From assembly GCA_024225635.1 (NCBI GenBank), contig JAAEMK010000579.1, positions 1 through 36,444 of the forward strand: a stretch of 36,444 nt of DNA, written 5' to 3'. Positions within the stretch are counted from its first letter, which is position 1; the number at the start of each line of letters is the position of its first letter. Position numbers and translations under genes: made by a program. Positions 1-7,833 of this stretch are shown in pieces. Under the pieces are notes generated by a model. The model did no database searches and was not told the DNA's origin. It worked only from the letters and a program-made list of their open reading frames with translations. The stretch is from Desulfobacteraceae bacterium. Its GTDB lineage: Bacteria > Desulfobacterota > Desulfobacteria > Desulfobacterales > Desulfobacteraceae.

Positions 1-16
1 AAAATTGTCGAGATAA

Positions 17-913
17 TCACAAATTAAATTTTGGTATAGCTACACGGGAGACACAGGAGTCTGCCGTTATGCAATAGTTGCGAGCAAAATCCTGATTAAA
101 AACACTGTAAGGCACTTCTGGGGTCATATGAAGGATGCCCAATTTGCTAACCATTACCGGTTTGTAAGGACCATAGCCAAACCACCGACGGCCTATGTTC
201 GCTGAACTGCTGATTGGTCTCTCTAACAGCGATAATCTCCTTCGGACCTGCATGAAGAAGCGATCAATGGCATGGAGACTTGCCTTGTTGTAGAGCCAGG
301 CAAGATGCTCCTCGTCATACCCTTGGATATCCGTCAGGTAGCACATGGCCTTTTCTGGCTCTCCCATGTTCGGGAACGGATGTTCCACCCAACGATCCTG
401 CCATTTTCCGATATGAACCATCTGGTCCATCTTCTCCTTTATCATCAGCAGTTTTATCTGCCAATCCTTCAGGTCCGGGTGCAACTGCTTCATTGATGCC
501 ATACGACGCCGATTGTGTGCCAGAATCCGGCGCTTTTCATCAATGGTCGCCTCGGACTTGATCCGAACGTAAAAGGCGTCGCAGCGTCCTTCCCTTATCC
601 GATCAGAAAATCCAGACAGACAAGCAGCCCGGAAGGCTGAGTCCTGATCGAGAAAAAAACGAACCTTTTCAGTGTTATCGAGAAGCTTCCTAAGAAAGAA
701 AAAGTACCCGTACATGGTGTATTCTCCACGCACCTGCATGCCATCTTTCGGCAATGCAAGATCGTCATCCAGATTGTCCAACATTTCGACATCGTCCCTC
801 TTGGCAACGTTCTCATAAGCAGCAGTTATATTGCCCTTCAACGATCCTGCATGTTTACCATTTTTTGGGCTCGGGTCTTCTTGATGGCCTCGATGTAATC
901 CCCTCGTAACCAA
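17..913 (-). CDS. Transposase, C-terminal frame (in -1 frame)
   Basis: This frame continues the transposase after the A6 run at 861-866. The stretch KVRFFLDQDSAF, with an Asp-x-Asp, is a candidate for the second catalytic acidic residue. The basic, tryptophan-rich remainder fits a DDE enzyme. The nominal start at 913 lies inside the upstream frame and has no convincing ribosome-binding site, so the segment is more likely expressed by frameshifting or is the second half of a pseudogene. The two frames overlap by 76 nt. The -1 relation follows from the codon phase: the upstream frame reads GCC CAA AAA ATG where this one reads CCA AAA AAT. The sequence gives the relation but not whether it is programmed. 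Confidence 0.5.
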   Translation of the reverse strand: MVTRGLHRGHQEDPSPKNGKHAGSLKGNITAAYENVAKRDDVEMLDNLDDDLALPKDGMQVRGEYTMYGYFFFLRKLLDNTEKVRFFLDQDSAFRAACLSGFSDRIREGRCDAFYVRIKSEATIDEKRRILAHNRRRMASMKQLHPDLKDWQIKLLMIKEKMDQMVHIGKWQDRWVEHPFPNMGEPEKAMCYLTDIQGYDEEHLAWLYNKASLHAIDRFFMQVRRRLSLLERPISSSANIGRRWFGYGPYKPVMVSKLGILHMTPEVPYSVFNQDFARNYCITADSCVSRVAIPKFNL

Positions 914-1644
914 AGACGGGCATATTGCCTGTAGGCCTGTTTTTTTTCATAATCACCTGAAGCAATCGCATCCATCTCAATGTCGTCCGGATATAGCGAG
1001 GGGTCAAAGTTGAGATGTAGGCCGAGGACATAACCGGTCGCGTTGTCAGCGCTGCCGACAGCACGGAAAATAATATTTCTCCGGTCCTTGGCGTTCGACC
1101 AGTTGATCATATAGTCTTGCCGGTCGACTCCAATATAGAGACGTGCAAACGGCATGGATGGAAGATTGCATTCTCTCTCAGCTACAAACCTTGTACACTG
1201 CTGATGTATAAAATCGATCTTTCGATAGAGAGTGGACATGGTGATCCCTTCCACCTTACAGATACGACGGAAAGGTACCTTGTTGACGAGAAGACGGAAA
1301 ATAGCGGTATTTTTGTGGGGCTTTCGATGCCGGATCGTAGGTGATGACGCGGTGATGAATGTTCTGCCGCAAGCCTTGCAACGGTAGCGTTTAGATCCTG
1401 CTTTTGTCCGTCCAAACGAGTGATAGTGAGTCTTGCCTTTTTCTATGTCTATATGGTGGTTCGGGCAGTCCTTTATTGGGCAACTCGGGATAGCTATTGT
1501 ATCAAAAGGTTTCCAAAAGCGACTCACCTCTTCATGGATGCCTTTGTTGCTTTTTATTGTTGGATATTGACCGCAAAAATTGACCTGAATCTTGCCGACC
1601 GCTACCGGAATACGTTCATCTAACTGGTTTGATCCTTTGAGCAT
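838..1644 (-). CDS. Transposase, N-terminal frame (zinc ribbon)
   Basis: This 268-residue frame looks like the N-terminal part of an IS transposase. Residues about 55-95 contain a zinc-ribbon-like cluster (a C-x5-C pair, then YRCKACGRTF) similar in style to the DNA-binding ribbons of IS1-type and related transposases. It is followed by a helix-turn-helix-like stretch (PFRRICKVEGITMSTLYRKI) and then by GVDRQDYMINW, where an aspartate could be the first of a DDE catalytic triad. The frame stops at 838, shortly after an A6 run (T6 on the plus strand at 861-866). The other half continues in the -1 frame from that run, so the working product may need a frameshift, or the gene may be broken. The IS family is not assigned. 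Confidence 0.6.
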   Translation of the reverse strand: MLKGSNQLDERIPVAVGKIQVNFCGQYPTIKSNKGIHEEVSRFWKPFDTIAIPSCPIKDCPNHHIDIEKGKTHYHSFGRTKAGSKRYRCKACGRTFITASSPTIRHRKPHKNTAIFRLLVNKVPFRRICKVEGITMSTLYRKIDFIHQQCTRFVAERECNLPSMPFARLYIGVDRQDYMINWSNAKDRRNIIFRAVGSADNATGYVLGLHLNFDPSLYPDDIEMDAIASGDYEKKQAYRQYARLWLRGDYIEAIKKTRAQKMVNMQDR

Positions 1645-1767
1645 AGGAAACCCCTACCTGATTCAATCCGATAGGGGGTCAAATGTTAAGATTTTTTCAA
1701 CACGTTAAGCGATCGGCTCGCCATTGCTGACCCTGCCTTATGATTGGATTTGTGGAATGGGTTATTT

Positions 1768-3147
1768 TTAAAATGTATCCACAACACCCTTTGCCGTTGT
1801 GACCGTTGCTGAGTTATCCGTTACGCCCGAAATAGCTCCAACAAAGGCAGATAAGTCATTAACATTGGGACATGTATCAATTGTGTCAGCAGTATAGTTA
1901 CACACAGTCACCTTGTTTATGAATCTATTTTGCGATGACATACCAGCATATTTAGGGTCCATCACAGCATTTATCAAGGTAGAGGTAACTTGTCCCTTTG
2001 ATTTCCCACTTGCCAATTCACCAACCCAATAATCAACCCCATCAGGGTCTTCTGCATAGGTCTTGCCCAAGGTGTTTTCATATATAAATTCAATGAAGGC
2101 CTGATCATCATCCAGCGTGGCTCCAAAGTAGTCTTTTGCAGATCCGGTGGCCAACATAGTATCAGCAGCCACCACCATATCTTCTTGGGTTGTTTGCCAA
2201 TAGGTGTTGCCGCTTCCTTCTGAAGCCCTGCCAAAGATAGAAATATAGAGCTGAGAAACTTGAGTTTGAGTGAGACGGTATACTTGTGGCAAATCACTTC
2301 CATTACAATCCTGGTCTATCCCATCTCCCCTGATTTCAGAGGCTCCTGGATGAATGCTTGAATCGTCGTCGTTGCAGTCGTTGTTATCTGTAACGTATCC
2401 TGAAGGTTGAGATGTTGCTTCAAATGGGCTGTTAGGGTCTCCATAGCCGTCATCATCATTGTCTCTATAATATGTAAAGAGGGTCTCCTCCACAAGAGAC
2501 CATTTATCTGTTCCCCAAGAACCTTTATTAAGGGCATCTGGATAGTGATCATTATCTGGAAAAATAGACAACCCATTTATATATAATATATTATTGTCTA
2601 TTTGGAATAAGCCATAGGATATAATTCCAATCTCTCTATATTCATGAGGAATATCACTGCAATCTCCCTCATGAATAATTTCTCCAGGAGCAGGAATAAA
2701 CCCACATCCACCCCTATACTCAGATGCATTATCGTTTATTTCTTGCCAGTTGAAAGGCTGCCAATAATAATCAATAGTTTCCATCTTTATTCTTTTAACA
2801 ATCTCACCATCTGTTGAAATGATAGTATCACCAAGTGTTACTTTATAAACGTAAGTTTCTATTTCATATATGCCACCAGCATAGTCAGGTTCCCAATAAG
2901 TTGTTTCTTGGTAAGTGACAATATTTCCTTGTATAGATAAGGTTTCAATAGCACTTCCGGTGCTAATATAACCATTATCTACAGAAGTTATTGTACCAGT
3001 GCTTTCCCATTCGGTTTGAAGATCATCTATAGCAAATAATGATTCATTGTTTGCAGCAAAAAGCTGTATATTAAATGATGTTAATATAAGAAAAAAAAGC
3101 GTACACAAAAATAACAAAATTCTATTGCCATGTTTTTTTAAAACCAT
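1768..3147 (-). CDS. Secreted MopE-motif / DUF4214 protein
   Basis: This 459-residue protein starts with a classical Sec signal peptide: a positive end (KKHGNR), a long hydrophobic core and a likely cleavage site after residue 30 or so (QLFA|ANN). The middle region has no recognised fold. Around residues 230-285 sits a MopE-type acidic metal-binding motif (DNDDDGYGD, then DNNDCNDDDSSIHPGA and GIDQDCNG), a repeat found in exported calcium- or copper-binding proteins. The last ~150 residues match the DUF4214 pattern (LYISIFGRASEGSGNTYW), common in secreted or surface proteins. I infer an exported, metal-stabilised surface or matrix protein. It stands alone, with about 430 bp of non-coding DNA upstream. 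A GGAG motif 12 nt before the ATG makes the start acceptable but not certain. Confidence 0.75.
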   Translation of the reverse strand: MVLKKHGNRILLFLCTLFFLILTSFNIQLFAANNESLFAIDDLQTEWESTGTITSVDNGYISTGSAIETLSIQGNIVTYQETTYWEPDYAGGIYEIETYVYKVTLGDTIISTDGEIVKRIKMETIDYYWQPFNWQEINDNASEYRGGCGFIPAPGEIIHEGDCSDIPHEYREIGIISYGLFQIDNNILYINGLSIFPDNDHYPDALNKGSWGTDKWSLVEETLFTYYRDNDDDGYGDPNSPFEATSQPSGYVTDNNDCNDDDSSIHPGASEIRGDGIDQDCNGSDLPQVYRLTQTQVSQLYISIFGRASEGSGNTYWQTTQEDMVVAADTMLATGSAKDYFGATLDDDQAFIEFIYENTLGKTYAEDPDGVDYWVGELASGKSKGQVTSTLINAVMDPKYAGMSSQNRFINKVTVCNYTADTIDTCPNVNDLSAFVGAISGVTDNSATVTTAKGVVDTF

Positions 3148-3507
3148 TTTCTCATTTATCTCCGTTGCATTAAGTAATGAAAGCTAAATTACATGAACGT
3201 AAACGGCTTCATAGTCAGCGTTAACCAGCGGCGTCTGCTGTTGCTGTAGCTTAAGCATATGAGCGGATACCCATGACACATTTCGTTCAAGTTTAAAAAA
3301 AATCATTCCTAAGCTAATATCATTGTGATTCGTGGTTTTCCGTCCCTAAATCGCTCAGAATTTGGCTTTGACATGAATTGTAGATGCCGCATCTACACAT
3401 ATTAAAATTAGGTTGTCAAGGGAATAGCGAGAAAAGAATATTTCAGTTTTTTTTCATATTGTCAAGATACTATATATGGTATCCACAGACTTTGATTTTT
3501 TAGATTC

Positions 3508-3535
3508 AAAAATCAACTTTATTGGAGATAAAGCA
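3508..3535 (-). repeat. Dispersed 3'-flanking element, copy 1
   Basis: The plus strand reads aaaaatcaactttattgg, then agataaagca. The same word recurs at 7804-7833 and 8810-8838. In the direction of the neighbouring genes (minus) it reads GCTTTATCTCCAATAAAG, a six-base palindromic stem around CTCCA. This copy starts 40 bp past the stop codon of the HNH gene. Confidence 0.7.
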
Positions 3536-3565
3536 TCGTCTCACGGGCTGTGCTTGAGCAGATGC
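3533..3565 (-). terminator. Hairpin after the HNH gene
   Basis: GCATC-gt-CTCA (3533-3543) pairs with TGAG-ca-GATGC (3555-3565), a stem with a 2x2 internal loop. On the minus strand only a short T run follows (TTTATC, part of the repeat). On the plus strand CGTTTTT follows. It may work as a weak terminator for the minus-strand module; function is inferred from position only. Confidence 0.4.
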
Positions 3566-3574
3566 CGTTTTTCC

Positions 3575-4186
3575 CTAAATGTCTGAGCCGGATAACAAAC
3601 CTTGTCTTTGAGCTTCATACCATACAAAAGGAGAGTCTTTTTTCAGCTTCCACCCAGGGACGCCGTTCAGGTATTCGTCAAAATGGTCGGTTCGCATTCG
3701 TTTAATCTCCGGTGCATTCAATTTCAACCGTCGAACGGTCTCCCAGGCCTTTTCCTGAATTTCTCCCGGGAGGTCCTTGTTCGGTTTTATTTCACCTGAA
3801 GCCAGATTCAACACAAAGGTATCGGGATTGATTTCAAAGGGATCAAGGACATCGTCAAATCGGTTCTTTTTTCGATTGGCCCCCATACAGCTCAGCCGAT
3901 AGTTTGCCCATTCGTAGGTTTGACCGGCATGCCGGGACTTTGCGATAAAATGATCTGTTGAGTGAGCCCCTAACGCCCATTCAAAAAAAATACACAAGTA
4001 CGCACAAACACCACCATAAGACTCCCAAAGTTCTTTTTGGGTGTGACGCCAAAAGTCGGGGAATCCGGATGGGTCCGGTGGGGACTCATCAAAGGGGATA
4101 TTTTGTTCTTCCAGCCATTTTCGACCCGGTTTACGCACCTTTTCATCAAAATGTTCCGGTTCAGGTTTCGGGACAACGGGAATCAT
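3575..4186 (-). CDS. HNH nuclease, PtuB-like (Septu-type defence)
   Basis: This 203-residue protein has an HNH/TIGR02646-style core: CAYLC at 61-65, TDHF at 78-80, then EWANYRLSC (93-100) with the conserved Asn, and GANRKKN followed by VLDPFEI. The aspartate-histidine pair and the downstream asparagines are the expected metal and catalytic positions. In Septu systems an HNH subunit of this size (PtuB) works with an ABC-type ATPase (PtuA) as an anti-phage nuclease. Here the ATPase gene lies immediately upstream and the two overlap by ATGA, so they are translationally coupled. No reverse transcriptase, as found with retron-linked versions, lies nearby. Family assignment is by motif; the defence role is inferred. 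Confidence 0.72.
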   Translation of the reverse strand: MIPVVPKPEPEHFDEKVRKPGRKWLEEQNIPFDESPPDPSGFPDFWRHTQKELWESYGGVCAYLCIFFEWALGAHSTDHFIAKSRHAGQTYEWANYRLSCMGANRKKNRFDDVLDPFEINPDTFVLNLASGEIKPNKDLPGEIQEKAWETVRRLKLNAPEIKRMRTDHFDEYLNGVPGWKLKKDSPFVWYEAQRQGLLSGSDI

Positions 4187-5472
4187 GGCAATAAACCCTT
4201 TACAGTACAGATACTTCTCCAGCGGAGCAGGAAACTGTCCTTGGGATTCAGTTCCTTGATCAGTCGCTGATGCATCGCTTCAAAGCTCTCTTTGCCGGGA
4301 TTGGGGTCATCCAGGAGGGCGGCGGCCTCATCCAACAGGTCTGCCATTTCGGTACTCCGGGCACTTGGCAGATCAAAGGCTTCGCTGGTCAGCCAGTTTG
4401 ATACATCCCCACGGGGTTCAAAGGGTCTTTGGGTCAACAGGACTTTCTGATCCGAATCTGCAACATAATCCAGGTCAAACCAGGCATCTTTATCCCCATC
4501 GAAATAAGACTCAACCGATGCCAGGACCAGGGGGGAATGGGTTGCCGCAACAAGCTGAATTTGAGCTGAAGAAACAAGCCCTTCCATCACGCCGAGAAGG
4601 GATCGTATGATTTTAAGCTGCCATTTCGGGTGTAGATGGGATTCTATTTCATCCACGAGAAATGTGATTTGATCCGTGGTTGAATCGCCCAAGAATTCAC
4701 TGGCCTTCCGATGTTCTTCCCAGGCCCAGACCAAAACATAGGCAAGAGCAATGATTCGCCTCATGCCCGAGGATGCGTGAAGAACCGGCACATCCTGATC
4801 GTAAGGCATTGAAATAGTCGGAATATCACGCGCATCATCAATGCTGATGCGTTTGAGCCCGCCAGGGGAAATGGACTCGGATTCAGAGGGAGACAGGGTG
4901 CTGAGCACCGTCTTCAGATGGCCAAATGCCTCTCCGTCTTCTTTTTGCCATCCGGCCCAGTCCTGGATAAGGCCGTTGCAGACCGGGTTTCCATCCTCAC
5001 CTTTCAGGCCGTTCCATATTTCAGAGGGATTGAATACATATGCCGGACGACGGTCCTGAACGTCTACGCCATCTTGGGTTTTCCAATAGTTCCTGGCCGG
5101 ATCCCAGACAGCAAAGCCTCCGTCAGCCATGGCATAAAGAACCAAACCCGAATCTGCGGGCCTTCCCGGTCTGCCGGTCCAGGCTGAATCTCTTCTGTCA
5201 TATGTGCTTTCGTATACTTCCTTTTTGCTTTTACCCATAAAGGAAAAACGGATCATTGCATCTCCGGGAACTGCCGGAAGCGCTTTCTTTCCGGCAGTCA
5301 GACCCAGATTAATCTCTGCCGGCCATTTCCGGGTCAACGCCCACCAGGCAATGTCCAGAAGAAAGCTCTTGCCAAGCCCGTTATCTCCGGTCAGGAGATT
5401 GAGACGCGGGGCAAGATCCAGGGCCATTTGGGGTGCCGGGCCGACATTGCTCAATTCAAGACGCTTAAGCAT
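4183..5472 (-). CDS. AAA/ABC-type ATPase, PtuA-like (Septu-type defence)
   Basis: This 429-residue ATPase belongs to the OLD/RecF-like group of defence ATPases. It has a Walker A at 29-36 (GDNGLGKS) right after an N-terminal strand typical of the group (LELSNVGPAP), a signature-like HASSGMRRI (232-240), a Walker B FLVDEIE (about 271-277) followed by SHLHPKW, and an H-loop ATHSP (about 310-314). The 100-residue tail after the H-loop has no recognised domain, and no TOPRIM motif is visible, so nuclease activity would come from the HNH partner. The start has an AAGGAG box 8 nt upstream. It forms an overlapping pair with the HNH gene. Other two-gene ATPase/HNH systems are possible, but Septu is the closest match in size and order. 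Confidence 0.75.
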   Translation of the reverse strand: MLKRLELSNVGPAPQMALDLAPRLNLLTGDNGLGKSFLLDIAWWALTRKWPAEINLGLTAGKKALPAVPGDAMIRFSFMGKSKKEVYESTYDRRDSAWTGRPGRPADSGLVLYAMADGGFAVWDPARNYWKTQDGVDVQDRRPAYVFNPSEIWNGLKGEDGNPVCNGLIQDWAGWQKEDGEAFGHLKTVLSTLSPSESESISPGGLKRISIDDARDIPTISMPYDQDVPVLHASSGMRRIIALAYVLVWAWEEHRKASEFLGDSTTDQITFLVDEIESHLHPKWQLKIIRSLLGVMEGLVSSAQIQLVAATHSPLVLASVESYFDGDKDAWFDLDYVADSDQKVLLTQRPFEPRGDVSNWLTSEAFDLPSARSTEMADLLDEAAALLDDPNPGKESFEAMHQRLIKELNPKDSFLLRWRSICTVKGLLP

Positions 5473-5555
5473 GTTAGTTCTCCTTGGAAACCTTATCCTT
5501 ATCTGAAATATTCGTTTGTAATGTTATCATCAAAAAATCCTTTAGCAACCTTTCC

Positions 5556-5966
5556 CTATTTCATTATGGAATTGGGAAAAGCCTTTTTTATGTGCCGTGC
5601 AAAGGCCTTATAGTGAGACTCAAATTCATATAGGTTTGGTATTCCCGGACTATCTCCGGAACGATAATTGTGGTAATAGGTTGCCGGAATTTGCCCGAAT
5701 CCAAGTTCCTCGTCAGTTCCATTAACAAACAATAAGAGAGGAGATACGAACAATACTATCCTGGAACGTTTCCGTTCACCGGAAAGCAATGCAATCACGG
5801 GCTTTCCCTTGAGGTGTGCGTATCTTTTCCCCCTGCAGGAATATTCACTGACCCCGCCGAATTTGTATTCTTTACCTGCTTGTGCCCCGGGGATGATAGT
5901 CCCGATATCCATCCCGCAAAGGAATTTCATGAGTGTCTCAAGGTTCATTTGCTTTCTATTCACCAT
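5556..5966 (-). CDS. Unknown 136-residue protein upstream of the Septu-like pair
   Basis: I do not recognise this protein. It is 136 residues long, basic, without signal peptide or clear membrane segment. The middle (SRIVLFVSPLLLFVNG) is a strongly hydrophobic pair of strands, and the C-terminal part is helix-like and basic (HIKKAF). It is on the same strand as the ATPase/HNH pair, 83 bp upstream, with no terminator between, so it could be co-transcribed and act as an extra component. The start is uncertain: Met1 lacks a good ribosome-binding site, and Met7 (MNLETL) is an alternative. Confidence 0.5.
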   Translation of the reverse strand: MVNRKQMNLETLMKFLCGMDIGTIIPGAQAGKEYKFGGVSEYSCRGKRYAHLKGKPVIALLSGERKRSRIVLFVSPLLLFVNGTDEELGFGQIPATYYHNYRSGDSPGIPNLYEFESHYKAFARHIKKAFPNSIMK

Positions 5967-6226
5967 TCAGTATGAGTTATTCCAATTCTTTCGATTTCCA
6001 CACCCCTAAAAACTTTGCAACCTCAGACAATTGTAGTCCGTACTTTTTAGAAAAAATCCACGAAACCTGAAAAATTGCCAAAGTCCCAAAATTAAATTTT
6101 ATAATGTATTAAATTGTGTCAGGATTATTCTCAACGTTGAAAATCACGAGCGATATAAGCCGTCCTAGTGCATTTATCTCGTTTGGCGATAAAATCACAT
6201 ATTAGCTGTCATTCCCATGGCAAACA

Positions 6227-6457
6227 TTAGCGGTTGCGTATTAGCACATAGATTGAGAGTCCTGTTGCAACAGCGACAGCACCGAAGGCACCAACAGTTA
6301 CACTCATGATGAAATCTGCGTTCAGAACGCGCTGCTCTTCGGATAGGAAAGGCGTAGCCAATCGATTGTAGGAAATAATGAAAACTGCACAATTTAAAAG
6401 AAAGCTAACTATTGACATACAACATGCAACCAGTATGTTTTTTCTTACCATCCCCAC
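6227..6457 (-). CDS. Small two-TM protein, candidate immunity protein
   Basis: This 76-residue protein has two predicted membrane helices (about 8-28 and 50-70) separated by a short polar loop with a charged stretch (SEEQRVLNADF). Its start lies immediately downstream of the end of the Tae4-like amidase remnant (1-bp gap), which is where the immunity gene of a type VI effector pair is normally found. Known Tai4 immunity proteins are periplasmic, not polytopic, so it would be a different immunity type or an unrelated small membrane protein. No recognised family. Immunity is inferred only from position. Confidence 0.5.
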   Translation of the reverse strand: MGMVRKNILVACCMSIVSFLLNCAVFIISYNRLATPFLSEEQRVLNADFIMSVTVGAFGAVAVATGLSIYVLIRNR

Positions 6458-6458
6458 T

Positions 6459-6967
6459 CTATTTCACCTCCCAAAACCAAATTTCTTTACTTTTATTTAA
6501 ATCTGAAACAAAGCCCAAAAATTCAATTAATGATCTATACAACATTGATGCTCCAGTTATTCTATTTTTACTCCATAAATCTATGTGGTCACCGCTACGA
6601 TTCTCAAAGCTTTCATTTTTCCGTGTCCAGTAATCCTTGAAGAAAACGATTCCAGTCCGACCGGATAGCTGTTTCTGAAAATCCGAAGGCCGAATTTCTT
6701 CCATTTTTCCAACTCCACTTGGTGGAGATTTCGTTAACCAATTTGCCATATCCTCGGCTCTGATTACATGCTTGCAGCCTGAATGTGACCAACACTTAAC
6801 ACCAGAACATCGATCTAATTGCATCCCAGAGAGAATCATACATTCCTCATTAGAATAGAGCAGTAATTATCAAACGGTTTTTCACTCTTGCTTTGTTTGT
6901 TTACACATTTCTTTCTCATTTCTTCAATGTCAGGATAGTTATCCCAAAGTATTTTGAATGTTAACAT
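6459..6967 (-). pseudogene. Tae4-like type VI amidase effector, frameshifted
   Basis: Two consecutive minus-strand frames together spell one Tae4-family (peptidoglycan amidase) effector. Frame one starts at 6967, after a GGAGG box 9 nt upstream, and reads MLTFKILWDNYPDIEEM and on to PFDNYCSILM, where the Cys sits in the NxCxIxM context of the catalytic Cys motif. It stops at 6836. Frame two (6459-6839) continues with CWSHSGCKHVIRAEDMANWL, GIVFFKDYW and SGDHIDLW (the catalytic His-Asp region), ending KSKEIWFWEVK. The family is about 160-170 residues, matching the sum. A one-base shift near 6840-6855 separates them, so the gene is broken, or the sequence has an error there. The second frame alone lacks the catalytic Cys. 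Confidence 0.75.
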
Positions 6968-7257
6968 TTCCACTATCCTCCCATGCTGTATTTTTCTATG
7001 AAATTCTTGGTCGTAAGATTGGTAAGAATGCCGGTCTCCTGTCTACTCACACATACGTCCTGGTCTTTAGGAAGGAGCGCCGGTCAACCGACGCTTCTGT
7101 CCCGCTCCATCCTCTTAGCCAGAGCTAAACCTCCCTCTCGCTACACACACAATCAACTTAATAATGTATAAAAACGCACCGTGAGATCTATTTTTTTTCA
7201 TGTACCGATTTAAGGTATCCATTAGCTGCGCGACTTTTGCGTCGGCTGATGGATACT
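6968..7257. other. Gene-free gap with a GC-rich structured island
   Basis: No gene is supported. Between about 7020 and 7140 the base composition is clearly more GC-rich than the AT-rich surroundings, and the segment can fold: AGGAAGGAGCG (7070-7080) against CGCTCCATCCT (7112-7122), one mismatch, with an inner CGGTcaACCG. Reading it in all frames gives only short interrupted peptides. It could be a fragment of a lost gene or a structured RNA. Confidence 0.4.
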
Positions 7258-7260
7258 TTA
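7211..7260 (-). other. Long imperfect hairpin at a gene end
   Basis: TAAGGTATCCATTAGC (7211-7226) pairs with GCTGATGGATACTTTA (7245-7260), 14 of 16 positions, and an inner CGAC/GTCG extends it. The stop codon of the neighbouring minus-strand gene (7258-7260) lies inside the right arm. No T run follows directly on the minus strand, so it is not a classical terminator. Confidence 0.55.
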
Positions 7261-7650
7261 GATTTTTGTCTCAAAATATGAAAGCAGAACTTCTTGTAAA
7301 GAGAACAAGCAATCTATGGACTCACAATTCATCTCTATTTCCCAAGACTTTTTAATAACTTCGCCAGTTCTATTTTTACAATTCTGCAATGTTTTTTGTG
7401 AAAGAGCAAAAATAGCAGATTGTGCAAACTCCACAGTAGGAACATATTGTTCACGCCCAACAGCTATAGAAAGAAATAACCTATTGTCATTATTATACTT
7501 CTGAAAACCAACTCTAAAATCTTTATCCGACGTACACATCCTGTAATAACGATTGTCTTGCCCTTGTTTAAGAAGGCTTGGATCACCTCTTAGCGAATAA
7601 ATATCAAAAGAACTATTTGATTTACTATATTTAAATATTTTATCTAACAT
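7258..7650 (-). CDS. Hypothetical protein, 130 residues
   Basis: No family is recognised. The protein is soluble-looking, with no signal peptide or membrane segment. I placed the start at the second ATG (MLDKIFKYSK) because a GGAG box lies 6 nt before it; the first ATG, four codons upstream, has none. The C-terminal half has helix-like character (ESIDCLFSLQEVLLSYFETK). It stands alone, with a structured hairpin overlapping its stop codon and repeat copy 2 upstream. Confidence 0.55.
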   Translation of the reverse strand: MLDKIFKYSKSNSSFDIYSLRGDPSLLKQGQDNRYYRMCTSDKDFRVGFQKYNNDNRLFLSIAVGREQYVPTVEFAQSAIFALSQKTLQNCKNRTGEVIKKSWEIEMNCESIDCLFSLQEVLLSYFETKI

Positions 7651-7803
7651 CAAACACTCCATTAAAATCTAATTGAGTTCATCAACATTTTTTTATTGAT
7701 AACATGTTGCTGTATGGAATACAGAAGGTTTATGTCTCCCATTCCCCAAAAACGAACTAATTCCCGATACACCTTGGTCAAAAAAATAGCAAGGATGCAA
7801 TCA

Positions 7804-7833
7804 TTAAAAATCAATTTTATTGGAGATAAAGCA
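7804..7833 (-). repeat. Dispersed 3'-flanking element, copy 2
   Basis: The plus strand reads ttaaaaatcaattttattgg, then agataaagca. It lies 67 bp past the stop of the 254-residue membrane-anchored protein. Similarity to copy 3 extends outwards (gcaaggatgc versus gcaaaaatgc on the left; ccctct versus ccctcc on the right), making a repeat of about 50-60 bp for these two copies. Confidence 0.7.

Larger units (their letters stand above)
1..1680 (-). mobile_element. Insertion sequence (left end outside or at the window edge)
   Basis: The block consists of two overlapping minus-strand frames that together look like one transposase. A short imperfect inverted repeat (acccct at 1650-1655 against agggggt at 1673-1679) lies just upstream of the first frame and could mark or lie near the right end of the element. 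I could not identify matching terminal inverted repeats, because the left end seems to run to or past position 1, and no target-site duplication can be tested. The family is unresolved. Confidence 0.55.
3148..3574. other. Non-coding, AT-rich gap
   Basis: No convincing gene is seen. The left part must carry the promoter of the secreted DUF4214 protein. The right part holds one copy of the dispersed 3'-flanking element and a hairpin directly past the HNH gene. A short inverted repeat (GATAC at 3465, GTATC at 3478) is too AT-rich to interpret. Confidence 0.5.

Noticed and set aside
3533-5472. Retron (reverse transcriptase + ncRNA) with the ATPase/HNH pair
   Set aside because: No reverse transcriptase motif was found within the neighbouring genes, so the pair is treated as Septu-like without retron.
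6983-7171. 62-codon plus-strand frame
   Set aside because: Low-complexity Ser/Arg/Leu composition over a foldable GC-rich segment; no start signal.
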